This document shows, in pieces, positions 52,500 to 60,591 of a DNA stretch of 64,000 bases (position 1 is the first letter of the stretch; every line of letters starts with the position of its first letter). A program made the position numbers and the translations under genes. The notes beneath the pieces are model-generated. The model worked only from the letters and a program-made list of their open reading frames with translations, searched no databases and was not told the origin of the DNA. Source of the DNA: Micromonospora sp. R77 (GTDB lineage Bacteria > Actinomycetota > Actinomycetes > Mycobacteriales > Micromonosporaceae); assembly GCF_022747945.1 (NCBI RefSeq), contig NZ_JALDST010000001.1:6634001-6698000 (forward strand), in the 5' to 3' direction.

Positions 52500-53572
52500 C
52501 AGCGTCTCCTCCCGGGCCGGGGCACGCCGGCTTCCGTCTGGTCGGGCAGGTGGGGTGAGTCCCGGCGGGCGGCCAGCAGCGCCCGGACCGCGCGGACGGG
52601 ATCGGGGTGGGACGGCGGCCGACCCTCCGCGTCGGTGGGCAGCACGGCCCGCGCCGGCAGGTCGGGGTTGCTCTGGCGGAGCAGGCCGGTGAGCGTGCCG
52701 CCGGGGCCCACCTCCACCAGCCGGTCCCCGGCGCGGAGTTGGCCGGCGGCGTCGGCGAAGCGCACCGGGTGCAGCGGCTGGCGCAGCCAGTGCTCCCGGT
52801 CGACGGCCTCGTCGGCGCTGACCGGACGACCGCTGACGCTGCTCAGCCAGCGGATCCGTGGGGTTCGGGGCGCCACCCCGACCAGCGCCCCCGCCACCGG
52901 AGCGAGCCGGGACGGCACGTCGTCGGGATGCCCGGCGACCGGCGTCGGCGGCCGGTGGCAGGTGACGTAGAGCTGGGCGAGGTCGCGTTCCCAGCGCCGC
53001 AGCTCCGGCTCGGGGCCGGCCACGACACAGGACTCCGGGGTGTCGACCGCGACCAGCCGCACCCCGGGGGGCAGCTGCCGGGTCACCTCGGCGGGCGGCA
53101 GCCCGACGCTCATCGTGGCGGTCGGCGGCAGGTCGGCGGCGAGCCGGCCGTACCCGACCGCCAGCCGCAGCGCGTCCGCCGGGTCGAGGACCCCGGCCGC
53201 GCAGGCAGCGGTGACCTCGCCGACGCCGTACCCGAGGACCGTGTCGGGGGCCAGTCCCGCGTCGGTGAGCAGCCGGGTCAGGGCGTGCTCCAGGACGAAC
53301 AGCGCCGGGTCGGCGGCGTCGGGTGGCACCGGGCCGCCGGGCGGCCCGAACAGCACCGCGTGCACCCGGCCGGCCAGCGCACCGTCCAGGGCGGCGAGCG
53401 TCGTGTCGATCCCGGCCCGGACCACCGGTGCGGCGTACGCGCCACGGCCCATGCCGGTGGCGGCGGCGGCCCGTCCGGGGAAGAGGAACACCAGTCGGTC
53501 GGGCCGGTAGGACGACGGGGCGGCGGTGGGTGCCCCGCCCACCGTGGTGGTGGTCGGCGACGTCTCGGTCAT
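52499..53572 (-). CDS. Acyltransferase-fold protein lacking catalytic residues (pseudo-AT)
   Basis: 357 residues from ATG 53572 (MTETSPTTTTVGGAPT). From about residue 26 it follows a PKS acyltransferase throughout: RLVFLFPGRAA (normally FPGQGSQ), ALFVLEHALTRLL, LGYGVGEVTAACAAGVLDP, VAVDTPESCVVAGPEP, LVEVGPGGTLTGLL. But the nucleophile motif GHSxGE is GYGVGE (Ser to Gly, His to Tyr), the oxyanion-loop Gln is gone, and the HAFHS motif with the catalytic His is replaced by AGHPDD. It therefore cannot form an acyl-enzyme by the known mechanism. It precedes NRPS-A with a 1-nt overlap, in an intact frame without the shifts seen elsewhere. It may be a docking or scaffold protein, or a non-acylating binder; inference only. 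Confidence 0.85.
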   Translation of the reverse strand: MTETSPTTTTVGGAPTAAPSSYRPDRLVFLFPGRAAAATGMGRGAYAAPVVRAGIDTTLAALDGALAGRVHAVLFGPPGGPVPPDAADPALFVLEHALTRLLTDAGLAPDTVLGYGVGEVTAACAAGVLDPADALRLAVGYGRLAADLPPTATMSVGLPPAEVTRQLPPGVRLVAVDTPESCVVAGPEPELRRWERDLAQLYVTCHRPPTPVAGHPDDVPSRLAPVAGALVGVAPRTPRIRWLSSVSGRPVSADEAVDREHWLRQPLHPVRFADAAGQLRAGDRLVEVGPGGTLTGLLRQSNPDLPARAVLPTDAEGRPPSHPDPVRAVRALLAARRDSPHLPDQTEAGVPRPGRRR

Positions 53573-53746
53573 CGGGTCCCCTCTCCGCCGTACGCGGCGC
53601 CGGTCGCTCCGGCGGACGGCGTCGGTCGCCGGGACGCCGCCCGTCGATCACGTTGCCGCCCGGTTCCCCGCCGGGCCGCCCTCGGACGGAGACTCCGCCC
53701 GGGCACGGTCCGGCGGGGTCGGCCGGCGGTGCCCGAACGGCTACCC

Positions 53747-53762
53747 GGCCGACCGGTCGGCC
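53747..53762 (-). terminator. Palindrome after the tryptophan dioxygenase gene
   Basis: Perfect 16-bp palindrome GGCCGACCGGTCGGCC, 6 bp beyond the dioxygenase stop, in a 196-bp gap before the AT-like gene. Could be an attenuator or terminator, or an operator for a promoter in the gap. No T-tract. Confidence 0.35.
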
Positions 53763-53768
53763 CGCCGG

Positions 53769-54536
53769 TCACAGCTGGCTCCGCCACTGCCACAGCTCCG
53801 GGAAGAACCGCTCGTCCCGCCGGGACCGCAGGTACGCCACCCCGGCGGAGCCACCCGTGCCCGCCTTGTGCCCGATCAGCCGCTCGACCGCCACCGCGTG
53901 CCGGGCCCGCCACATCGCCCACGCCTCGTCGTGGTCGAGCAGCGTCTCGGCGACCGCCAGCAGCGCGCTGTCCGGCCGGCCGCTGCGCAGCAGCCGTACC
54001 GGATCGGTCACGCCGTGCCGGTGCAGCAGCAGCCGGAAGGTCTCGGCGAGGCTCGGTTCCCGCAGCCGCCGGTCGAGCCGGGCCGCGGCGGCGCTGCCCG
54101 GCGGCGCGACCACCGCGTGGCCCCGGCCGCGCAGGCCGGAGAGGTACTCGATCTCCCGGTAGCGCACCGACTGGAAGCCGCTGGCGGTGCCGAGGTGCGG
54201 GCGGAGGCCGGCGAACCCGGCCGGGCTGATCGTGGTCAGGGTGTCCAGCTGGGTGACGAGCAGCCGGTCCACCGCCACCACCCGGCGCAACCGGTGCAGG
54301 GCGTCGGGCAGGGCGTCGGTGTGCAGCGCGGTCCGGGCGGCCACCAGCTCGTGCACGATGAGCTCGAACCACACCTCGAACGCCTGGTGCACGAGGACGA
54401 AGAACCGTCCGTCGGGGTGGTCCGGCACCTGTTCGGTGGCCGCCAGCAACGCGTCGAGGTGCAGGAAGGTGGCATAGTCGGCGGGCGCCGGCGTGACCAC
54501 CGCCGACTCCGCGCGCGGGTCCTGGTGGATGGTCAT
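53769..54536 (-). CDS. kynA: Tryptophan 2,3-dioxygenase
   Basis: 255 residues from ATG 54536 (MTIHQDPRAESAVVTP), overlapping the racemase stop by 4 bp (ATGA). Heme dioxygenase opening the indole ring of L-Trp to N-formylkynurenine. Family marks: FFVLVHQAFEVWFEL (active-site His near 55), TASGFQSVRYREIEYLSG (substrate-binding Arg), and the heme-ligand His in LIGHKAGTGGSAGVAYLR near the end. Length is slightly shorter than primary-metabolism copies (about 280). No formamidase or kynureninase gene is in the window, so it probably serves the assembly line by supplying kynurenine, as DptJ does for daptomycin and TioF for the thiocoraline chromophore. Confidence 0.93.
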   Translation of the reverse strand: MTIHQDPRAESAVVTPAPADYATFLHLDALLAATEQVPDHPDGRFFVLVHQAFEVWFELIVHELVAARTALHTDALPDALHRLRRVVAVDRLLVTQLDTLTTISPAGFAGLRPHLGTASGFQSVRYREIEYLSGLRGRGHAVVAPPGSAAAARLDRRLREPSLAETFRLLLHRHGVTDPVRLLRSGRPDSALLAVAETLLDHDEAWAMWRARHAVAVERLIGHKAGTGGSAGVAYLRSRRDERFFPELWQWRSQL

Positions 54537-55647
54537 CGCAGGTCGCCTCCTCGGTAGACCCGGCGCACCCGGGGACCGACCCGGGTGAGCAGTTCGTTGG
54601 GGATGGTGCCGGCGGCCGCCGCCCACTCGGCCAGGGTCGGCTCGCCCGAGGTGCCCGGCCCGAACAGGACGACCGGGTCACCGGCCAGAACCGGGGCGTC
54701 GGGCACGTCCAGCACGAACTGGTCCATGCAGACCCGCCCGCTGATCCGCCGTCGGCGCCCGGCGAGCAGCACCTCGGCGCGGTTGCCGGCGGCCCGGGGC
54801 ACCCCGTCGGCGTATCCGGCGGCGACCAGGGCCAGGGTGGTCGGGCCGGGGGTGACGTACTCGTGGCCGTAGGAGACCGGGGTGCCCCCGGGGACCTGGC
54901 GGGCCAGCACGACGGGCGCCCGCAGGGTCATCGCCGGTACCAGGGTCACCGGCGGTGGCACCGGCAACGGGTTGATGCCGTAGATCGCGATGCCGGGCCG
55001 GATCAGGTCGTACGTGGCGGCCGGCACGGCCAGCGCGCCGGCCGAGTTCGCCAGGTGCCGCAGCCGGGGGACGACGCCGTGCGCCGCCGCCACCTCCAGC
55101 GCCTCGTCGAAGAGCGCCAGCTGCCGGGCGGTGGACGGGTGGCCCGGCTGGTCGGCGTTGGCCAGGTGGCTCCACACCCCCACCACGTCCAACTCCTCCC
55201 CCGCCGTCTTCCCGGCGGCGAGCACCAGGGTCGCCCGCGCCGGGGTGCGGCTGGCCTGCGCGCAGCCGGTGTCCACCTTGAGGTGCACCCGGGCCGGCCG
55301 GCCGACCCGCGGGCCGCGGCGAGCAGGTCGTCGAGGGTGCCGGGGTCGGAGACGGAGAGGTCGACGCCGGCCCGCACGGCCGCGTCCAGCTCCTCGCCGG
55401 GGCGGGGCAGCCAGCACAGCACGGGGGCGGTGATGCCGGCAGCGCGCAGCGCCATCGCCTCCGGCAGGTACGCCACCCCGAGCCAGGTGGCCCCCGCGTC
55501 GAGGGCGGCCCGGGCGACGGGGACCAGGCCGTGGCCGTACCCGTCGGCCTTGACCACCGCCATCACCTCGACCCGGCGCAGCCGGCGCAGGACGGAGACG
55601 TTGTGCGCGACGGCCGCCAGATCGATCTCCGCTTCGCACCCGACCAT
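54533..55647 (-). CDS. alr: Alanine racemase (frameshifted)
   Basis: About 371 residues with one frameshift near 55310-55325. ATG 55647 (MVGCEAEIDLAAVAHN); no strong Shine-Dalgarno. PLP lysine in VMAVVKADGYGHGLVP, then VHLKVDTGCAQ, WSHLANADQP, HLANSAGALA, RPGIAIYGINPL, the catalytic-Tyr region PVSYGHEYVTPGP and AAGYADGVPRAAGN, VCMDQFVLDV. The set is complete for a fold-type III racemase. It is the first gene of the core operon and translationally coupled to tryptophan dioxygenase. It may be the housekeeping enzyme or a cluster copy giving a D-amino acid; D-Ala or D-Ser would suit an NRPS without a functional epimerase, but that is inference. Confidence 0.88.
55310..55325 (-). other. Frameshift in alanine racemase
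   Basis: The N-terminal frame ends DDLLAAARG; the C-terminal frame resumes GRPARVHLKVDTG. The break is in a run of alternating G and C. Sequence on both sides is well conserved, so error is likely. Confidence 0.7.
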
Positions 55648-55962
55648 GCGGCGAGTCTGTCGACCGGTCCGGGACGACGCAGTGCCTGATCGGGCCGTCC
55701 GAGGTGGGGGCCCGCGTGACCGGCGACGCAGGGCGGCGGGTCGGCCCGCGGTGGTCGGCACACCGGAGGTGCCGGCACGATCCGGTACCCCGACCGGGCC
55801 CGGTCGGGTACTCCGACCGCGACGGTCGACCGGTGGCGGCGAAGAGGGTCCCTCTTCCGGGGGTCCGGGCTCGCGGCGGCGGGCCTAGCGTCCGGGATGC
55901 GGCCCGCCGTCCGAGGTGGGCCGGCCGACGGATCCGCTCGTGGCAACCGGTGGGAGCGTGTG
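55648..55962. promoter_or_regulatory. Divergent promoter region of the two biosynthetic operons
   Basis: 315 bp separating the racemase/NRPS operon (leftward) from the ACP/diiron/FAAL cassette (rightward), hence probably the main control region. It contains the inverted repeat at 55785-55811 and the direct repeat GTACYCCGACCG at 55785 and 55809. A GGGAG lies 6 nt before the ACP start. No textbook -35/-10 pair was recognised. Confidence 0.55.
55785..55811. repeat. Near-perfect 27-bp inverted repeat, candidate operator
   Basis: Left arm GTACCCCGACCGGG pairs with right arm CCCGGTCGGGTAC with one unpaired base. A second copy of the half-site, GTACTCCGACCG, begins at 55809, about 24 bp (two helical turns) after the first GTACCCCGACCG. 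Position between divergent operons fits a regulator site. Confidence 0.5.
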
Positions 55963-56211
55963 ATGGACGAACAACAGGCGATGGAGCTGGTCACCCGGCT
56001 GGTGGCCCGGGGCCGTGGGGTGGACCCCCGCGCGCTGGAACCGGGCACCAATCTGGTGGACGACCTGGGATTCGATTCCCTGGACGCCTCCGAACTGCTC
56101 GCCGCCCTGCACAGCGAGACCGGCACCCAGCTGCCGCTGTCCGACCTGTCCGAGCTGCGCACGATCGGTGACATCGGTCGCGCGCTGAGCACCGAGGAGG
56201 TCGCCCGGTGA
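55963..56211 (+). CDS. Stand-alone acyl carrier protein
   Basis: 82 residues from ATG 55963 (MDEQQAMELVTRLVAR), GGGAG 6 nt upstream. Carrier motif DDLGFDSLDASELLAAL near 36-50, with the phosphopantetheine Ser in GFDSLD; acidic, single helical-bundle size. Its stop overlaps the GTG of the diiron gene (GTGA) and a FAAL gene follows, so it most likely carries the acyl chain loaded by that ligase while the diiron enzyme acts on it. It could then feed the N-terminal C domain of an NRPS subunit or the FabH-type enzyme further right. Confidence 0.9.
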   Translation: MDEQQAMELVTRLVARGRGVDPRALEPGTNLVDDLGFDSLDASELLAALHSETGTQLPLSDLSELRTIGDIGRALSTEEVAR

Positions 56212-56855
56212 TCGGCGTCAGCGGCCGGCACATCGACCCCGAGGACCCGGTCTGGATCCTCAACCAGTACCGGGCGGCGGAGGTGCACGGCGCGGGGGCC
56301 ATCATGCGGATGGCCCGGTTGGCCGACACCGCCCAGCTGCGCAGCGATCTCTCCCGGCACCTGCGGGACGAGGCGGTGCACGCCTGGCTGTGGACCCGGG
56401 CCATCGAGGACTTCGGCGGCGAGGTGGCGGAGGTGGCGCAGCCGTACCAGGCGCGGCTGTCGGCGCACTTCGGCATCCCGAAGTCGCTCACCGACATGCT
56501 GGCGCTGACCCTGGTGTCGGAGAAGCGCGGCCTGGCCGAGTACGAGCTGCACGTCGACCAGACGGACCTGCCGCACGCGGTGCGCCGCCCGTTGCGGGCG
56601 ATCATCCGCGACGAGGCCTGGCACGTGTCCTACATCGAGGACGCGCTGCGGGAGCGGGCCCGGGCGGACCGGCGGGTGGACGACGTCATCGCGCGCGCCG
56701 AGCGGGCGGACGTGCTGGCCGTGGCCGAACTGGAGACCGAGGCGGCGGGCAGCGACCGGCGGAGGCGCCGGCTCGGTGCCGGCGCGGCCCGCACCGGCCG
56801 GTGTCCGCGGCCGGCTGACCCTGCACAGCCCCGACGACGATTGGCGACCCCGTGA
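56208..56855 (+). CDS. Ferritin-like diiron oxygenase or desaturase
   Basis: 215 residues from GTG 56208 (reads VIGVSGRHIDPEDPVW), GAGGAGG 7 nt upstream. Four helices carry the diiron ligand set E, ExxH, E, ExxH: RAAEVHGAG (about 25), LRDEAVHAWLW (about 53), LVSEKRGLAEYEL (about 108) and IIRDEAWHVSYIED (about 138). This is the ferritin/rubrerythrin/MiaE-like arrangement, without a membrane segment. The C-terminal 40 residues are Arg/Pro-rich and unlike the rest; a frameshift there is possible. Sitting between ACP and FAAL genes, it probably uses O2 to hydroxylate, desaturate or N-oxygenate an acyl-ACP. Reaction inferred. Confidence 0.82.
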   Translation: MIGVSGRHIDPEDPVWILNQYRAAEVHGAGAIMRMARLADTAQLRSDLSRHLRDEAVHAWLWTRAIEDFGGEVAEVAQPYQARLSAHFGIPKSLTDMLALTLVSEKRGLAEYELHVDQTDLPHAVRRPLRAIIRDEAWHVSYIEDALRERARADRRVDDVIARAERADVLAVAELETEAAGSDRRRRRLGAGAARTGRCPRPADPAQPRRRLATP

Positions 56856-58464
56856 CCCAGCTCGATCTTCCCCACCCTGCCGCCGTCACCTGCTCCGAGC
56901 ACTACGCCACCGCGCCGGGCCTGTCGTCGAGGAGATCGTCCGGCCGTGGCCGGGTCGTCGGCGGTCACCTCGTGGCCGGCGACGGCACCCGCGACACGGC
57001 CGGCTACGACGTGCTGGCCCGGCGGATCGCCACCGGCGCGCACCGGTTGCGGGCCGTCGGCCTGCGCCCCGGTGACCCGGTGGCGGTGACCCTGGCCAAC
57101 GACCTGCCGACGGTGACCGCCGCGCTGGCGGTCTGGCCGCCGGCGGCACCCTCGTCTCGCTGCCGCCGCCCCCGCGTCGGGGCCGGGAGGAGCACGCGCA
57201 GCGCTTCGGCCCGGTGCTCGACGCGATGGACTGCCGGTTGCACCTCACCGAGACGGTCGACACGCCGGCCCTGACCGGCCGGGCGCGGGCGGTGCCGATC
57301 GCCGCGCTGCAGGGCGAGGAGCGGGTCCCCGACCCGGAGCCGGCCGTGCCGCGCACCGCCCTGGTGCAGTTCACCTCGGGCAGCCTCGGCTCCCCCAAGG
57401 GCGTGGCGGTACGCGGCGACATCTTCGCCGGGCACCTCAAGATGATCAGTCGGTGCTTCGACCTGGATCCGTCCCGCGACACCGTGGCGACCTGGCTGCC
57501 GCTCTACCACGACCTCGGGTTCGTCTGCTTCTTCGGCTCGGCGCTCTATGCCCGGACCACCCAGACGCACGCCGATCCGAGGTCGTTCGTGCTGGACCCG
57601 TCCCGCTGGCTGACCATGCTGGCGCAGGAACGGGCCACGGTCAGCGGCGCACCGAACTTCGGCTTCCGGCTGGCCGCCCGGGTGCCGTACCCCGAAGGGC
57701 TGGACCTGTCGGCGATGCGCGCCTGCCTCAACGCCGCCGAGCGGGTGATCTGGCCGGACCTGCTCGACTTCCACCGGGTGGCCGGGCCGCTCGGCTTCCG
57801 GTGGGAGGCGCTCATGCCGGCGTACGGGTTGGCCGAGGGCACCGTGGGGGTGTCCTGCACCCCGCTCGACCGGGGCCCGGTGCTCGGGCCGGACGGGCAC
57901 GTCTCCCTCGGCCCACCGCTGCCCGGCAACCGGTACGCCGTCGCGTCCGGCGAGACGCCGGGAAGCCTGGTGCTCGACTCCGACTGGCTCTTCGAGGGCT
58001 ACTGGACCGCCGACGGCTTCCGGCCGCGCGGGCCGGGCGCGTTCGACACCGACGACGCGGCCTTCGTCCACGACGGAGAGTTGTACGTGATTGGCCGGCG
58101 GGCCGACGTGGCGTCCGTCTCCGGGCACAACGTCTTCGCCGAGGACGTCGAGGCGGTGGCCCTGAGCACCGCCGGGCCGGCCCTGCTGGGCTGCGCGGCG
58201 TTCAAGCACCGCGGCGACGCCGGCGAACGGTTCGGGCTGGTGCTGGAGGTGTCGCCGCGGGCCCGCGCGCTCGCGCCGGAGCTGGCCCGGGCGGCGCGGC
58301 GGGCGGTGACCGAGGCGCTCGGCACCCGACCGGATCCGGTCCTGGTGGTGCAGCAGGGGGCGATTCCCCGGACCACCTCGGGCAAGCCTCGCCGGCCGGT
58401 GCTGCGCGACGCGGTCCTCGGCGGTGAGCTGCCACCGCGCCGCGTCCTCACCGCGCTGGCCTGA
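56852..58464 (+). CDS. Stand-alone fatty acyl-AMP ligase (FAAL), frameshifted
   Basis: About 537 residues. GTG 56852 (reads VTQLDLPHPAAVTCSE) overlaps the diiron gene's stop by 4 bp. ANL-family ligase of the FAAL branch: LVQFTSGSLGSPKGVAV (A3 loop), TWLPLYHDLGFVCFFG, SGAPNFGFRLAAR, YGLAEGTVGVSC, IGRRADVASVSGHNVFAEDVE, and the C-terminal lysine in PRTTSGKPRRP. FAALs make acyl-AMP and pass it to an ACP, here presumably the one encoded at 55963. Shifts near 56920, 56960 and 57140 disturb the first 100 residues; VTLANDLPTVTAALAV and TLVSLPPPPRRG flank the last one. It is distinct from the FAAL domain of the azole subunit, so the locus has two acyl-activation points. Confidence 0.87.
56915..57145 (+). 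other. Frameshifts in the stand-alone FAAL N-terminus
   Basis: Reading frames change near 56920, 56960 and 57140; GPVVEEIVR and then HLVAGDG and TLVSLPPPPR lie in different frames. G/C-run errors are the simplest explanation. Confidence 0.6.
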
Positions 58465-58470
58465 AGGCGC

Positions 58471-58502
58471 GGGGTGGGGCACGCCGGCGCGGGCCCCACC
58501 CC
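58471..58502. terminator. Bidirectional terminator between FAAL and dehydrogenase
   Basis: Perfect 10-bp stem GGGGTGGGGC / GCCCCACCCC with a 12-nt loop in the 43-bp convergent gap. A strong hairpin that would serve both genes; no T-tract. Confidence 0.6.
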
Positions 58503-58507
58503 GGATC

Positions 58508-59692
58508 TCACGGGTGGGGCAGGTCCGCGTCGAGCAGCCGGTCCAGTTCGGCGTCGTACCGGGGGTCGGCCCGGGTCAGCCGACCGGCGACCAGCTCGGT
58601 CAGCACCTCGTCGGCGCCGCCGCCGATCCGCGCCAGGCGCACGTCCCGCCACCAGCCCTCGAGCGGGAAGTTCGTGGTGTAGCCCCGCGCGCCGAAGACC
58701 TGGAGGCAGTCGTCGGTGACCTGCTCCACGGTGTCGCAGACGACCAGCTTCAGCGCGGCGACCTCGTGCGCGAAGCCCTCCCCCGCGGTGGCCCGGGCGA
58801 CGGTGTCGCGCAGCGCCGACGCGGCCACCCCGAGACGTGCGTGGGCGAGCGCCAGCCGGTGCCGGACGGCCTGCTTGTCCAGCAGCGGGCCGTCGCCGAT
58901 CACCCGCCGCCGGGCGTACGCGGCGGCCAGGCCGAGCGCCTGCCGGCCGGCGGTGAGCAGCTGGGCGCAGATGGACAGTCGCTCGAACTGGAGCAGCCGG
59001 CTGGCGTAGGCCAGGCCCATGCCGGGTGCGCCGAGCAGCGCCTCGGGGCCGAGCAGGGTGTCCATGCCGACCTCGCCGACGTCGCAGGAGCGCAGGCCGG
59101 CGGTGCCGAAGAAGCCCTCGACCCGGACGCCGGGGGCGTCCAGCGGGACGAGGAAGAGGGCCAGGTCGCGGGGGCCGCTGCCGGCCACCCGGGCCACCGC
59201 GAGCAGGTGGGTGGCGCCGCCCAGGTTGGACACGTACCGCTTGCGGCCGACCAGCCGCCAGCCGCGCGGGTGCGGGGTGGCGGTGCTGCGCAGACCCGCC
59301 AGGTCGGATCCGCCCTGCGGTTCGGTGGCCCCGAAGCAGCCGACGGCCCGCCCGTCGAGCGCGTCGTCGAGCAGCGCCCGCTGCGCGGCATCGGCGGCGA
59401 GCCACTGCAGCGCGCCGATGAAGACCTCGCTGTGCCCCATCGCGGCCAGGGCGAGGCCGCTGTCGAACTCGCTGAGTTCCTCCGCCATGGCGACCAGCCG
59501 GGGCAGGCCGCCGGCGGCGCCGGGGGCCCACCGGTCGCGGAAGACCCCGTGGTCGGCCAGGGTGGTGAGCACGTCGCGGGGCAGGTGCCCGTCGGTCGTC
59601 CAGCCACGCCGCCGGTCCGGGTCGATGCCGGCGATCGCCGCCCGCACCCGGGCCCGGTGGTCCGGTTCGACCACAGCCGCCAGGGGGGTCAT
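58508..59692 (-). CDS. Acyl-CoA dehydrogenase, copy 2
   Basis: 394 residues from ATG 59692 (MTPLAAVVEPDHRARV), ATGA overlap with the aminotransferase stop. ACAD fold: GCFGATEPQGGSDLAGL, GRKRYVSNLGGATHLL, FGARGYTTNFPLEGWWRDVR. At the usual catalytic Glu site (YEGTSE in copy 1) it reads ARIGGGADEV, so that Glu is absent. LLQFERLSICAQ places a Glu at the alternative position used by isovaleryl-CoA and long-chain dehydrogenases, which probably serves as base. That suggests a branched or amino-acid-derived acyl substrate. Coexpression with a branched-chain-type aminotransferase fits. Confidence 0.86.
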   Translation of the reverse strand: MTPLAAVVEPDHRARVRAAIAGIDPDRRRGWTTDGHLPRDVLTTLADHGVFRDRWAPGAAGGLPRLVAMAEELSEFDSGLALAAMGHSEVFIGALQWLAADAAQRALLDDALDGRAVGCFGATEPQGGSDLAGLRSTATPHPRGWRLVGRKRYVSNLGGATHLLAVARVAGSGPRDLALFLVPLDAPGVRVEGFFGTAGLRSCDVGEVGMDTLLGPEALLGAPGMGLAYASRLLQFERLSICAQLLTAGRQALGLAAAYARRRVIGDGPLLDKQAVRHRLALAHARLGVAASALRDTVARATAGEGFAHEVAALKLVVCDTVEQVTDDCLQVFGARGYTTNFPLEGWWRDVRLARIGGGADEVLTELVAGRLTRADPRYDAELDRLLDADLPHP

Positions 59693-60591
59693 CCCACCAG
59701 CTCCCGCCAGGCGGCGTGCGCCGTGTTCCGACCGCTGGTGAGATCGGCGTACGCGGTGGCGAGCTGCTGGGTCAGCGGGCCGACCTTGCCGCCCCCGACG
59801 GGCCGGCGGTCCACGCCGAGCACAGGAACGATGCCGGCCGCGGTGCCGGTGAGGAAGCACTCGTCGGCGTGGTAGAGGTCGGTGCGGACCAGCACGTCGG
59901 CGCGGGCCGGCAGGCCGGCCTCCCGGGCCAGGGTGAGCACGGTGTCGCGGACCACCCCCTCCAGGGCGCCCGAGGCCAGGTGCGGGGTACGCAGCTCGCC
60001 GTCGCGGACGACGAAGAGGTTGTGCGCCCAGCCGTCGGTGACCTGTCCCTCGGTGTTGAGCATGATCGCCTCGTCGTAGCCGCTGGTGAGCGCCTCCATC
60101 TGGGCGAGGTAGGAGTTGAGGTACTGGCCGGTGGCCTTGGCCGCGGGCGGCAGCACCTGGGAGGGCATCCGCTGGAAGCTGGCGACCTTGGCCTGCACCC
60201 CGTCCTGCTTGGCGCCGCCGGCGAGCGGCCCGTCGGCGGAGGCCAGCACCGCCACCTGGTACGGGGCGGTGAGCGGGCTCTCCCCCGCGCCGAGGAACAC
60301 GATCGGTCGCAGGTACGCCTCGGTCAGCCCGTTGGCGCGCACCACGGCCCGGCACGCCTCCGCGAGATCCTCCACGGTGTAGGGCAGTTTCACCAGGTAG
60401 GTGGCCGCGGAGCGGGCCAGCCGCCGCAGGTGGTCGGTGAGCCGGAAGATCGCCGGCCCCTGCGGGGTGCCGTGGCAGCGGACGCCCTCGAAGAAACCGA
60501 TCCCGTAGTGCAGGCCGTGGGCGCTGACGTGCACCCGCGCGTCGTCCCAGTCGACCAGCGACCCGTCCAGCCACACTGTGCCGGTCATCAT
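59689..60591 (-). CDS. Branched-chain-type class IV aminotransferase
   Basis: 300 residues from ATG 60591 (MMTGTVWLDGSLVDWD), with GGGAGGGAGA immediately upstream; a start 7 codons earlier is possible but lacks family support. IlvE-like fold-type IV PLP enzyme: VHVSAHGLHYGIGFFEGVR, PPAAKATGQYLNSYLAQ (PLP Lys), GYDEAIMLNTEGQVTDG, CFLTGTAAGIVPVLGVD. It interconverts branched or aromatic amino and keto acids with glutamate. Its start overlaps the stop of the LuxR gene by 4 bp. With the adjacent dehydrogenase it could make an unsaturated or rare acyl precursor from an amino acid. Confidence 0.88.
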   Translation of the reverse strand: MMTGTVWLDGSLVDWDDARVHVSAHGLHYGIGFFEGVRCHGTPQGPAIFRLTDHLRRLARSAATYLVKLPYTVEDLAEACRAVVRANGLTEAYLRPIVFLGAGESPLTAPYQVAVLASADGPLAGGAKQDGVQAKVASFQRMPSQVLPPAAKATGQYLNSYLAQMEALTSGYDEAIMLNTEGQVTDGWAHNLFVVRDGELRTPHLASGALEGVVRDTVLTLAREAGLPARADVLVRTDLYHADECFLTGTAAGIVPVLGVDRRPVGGGKVGPLTQQLATAYADLTSGRNTAHAAWRELVG

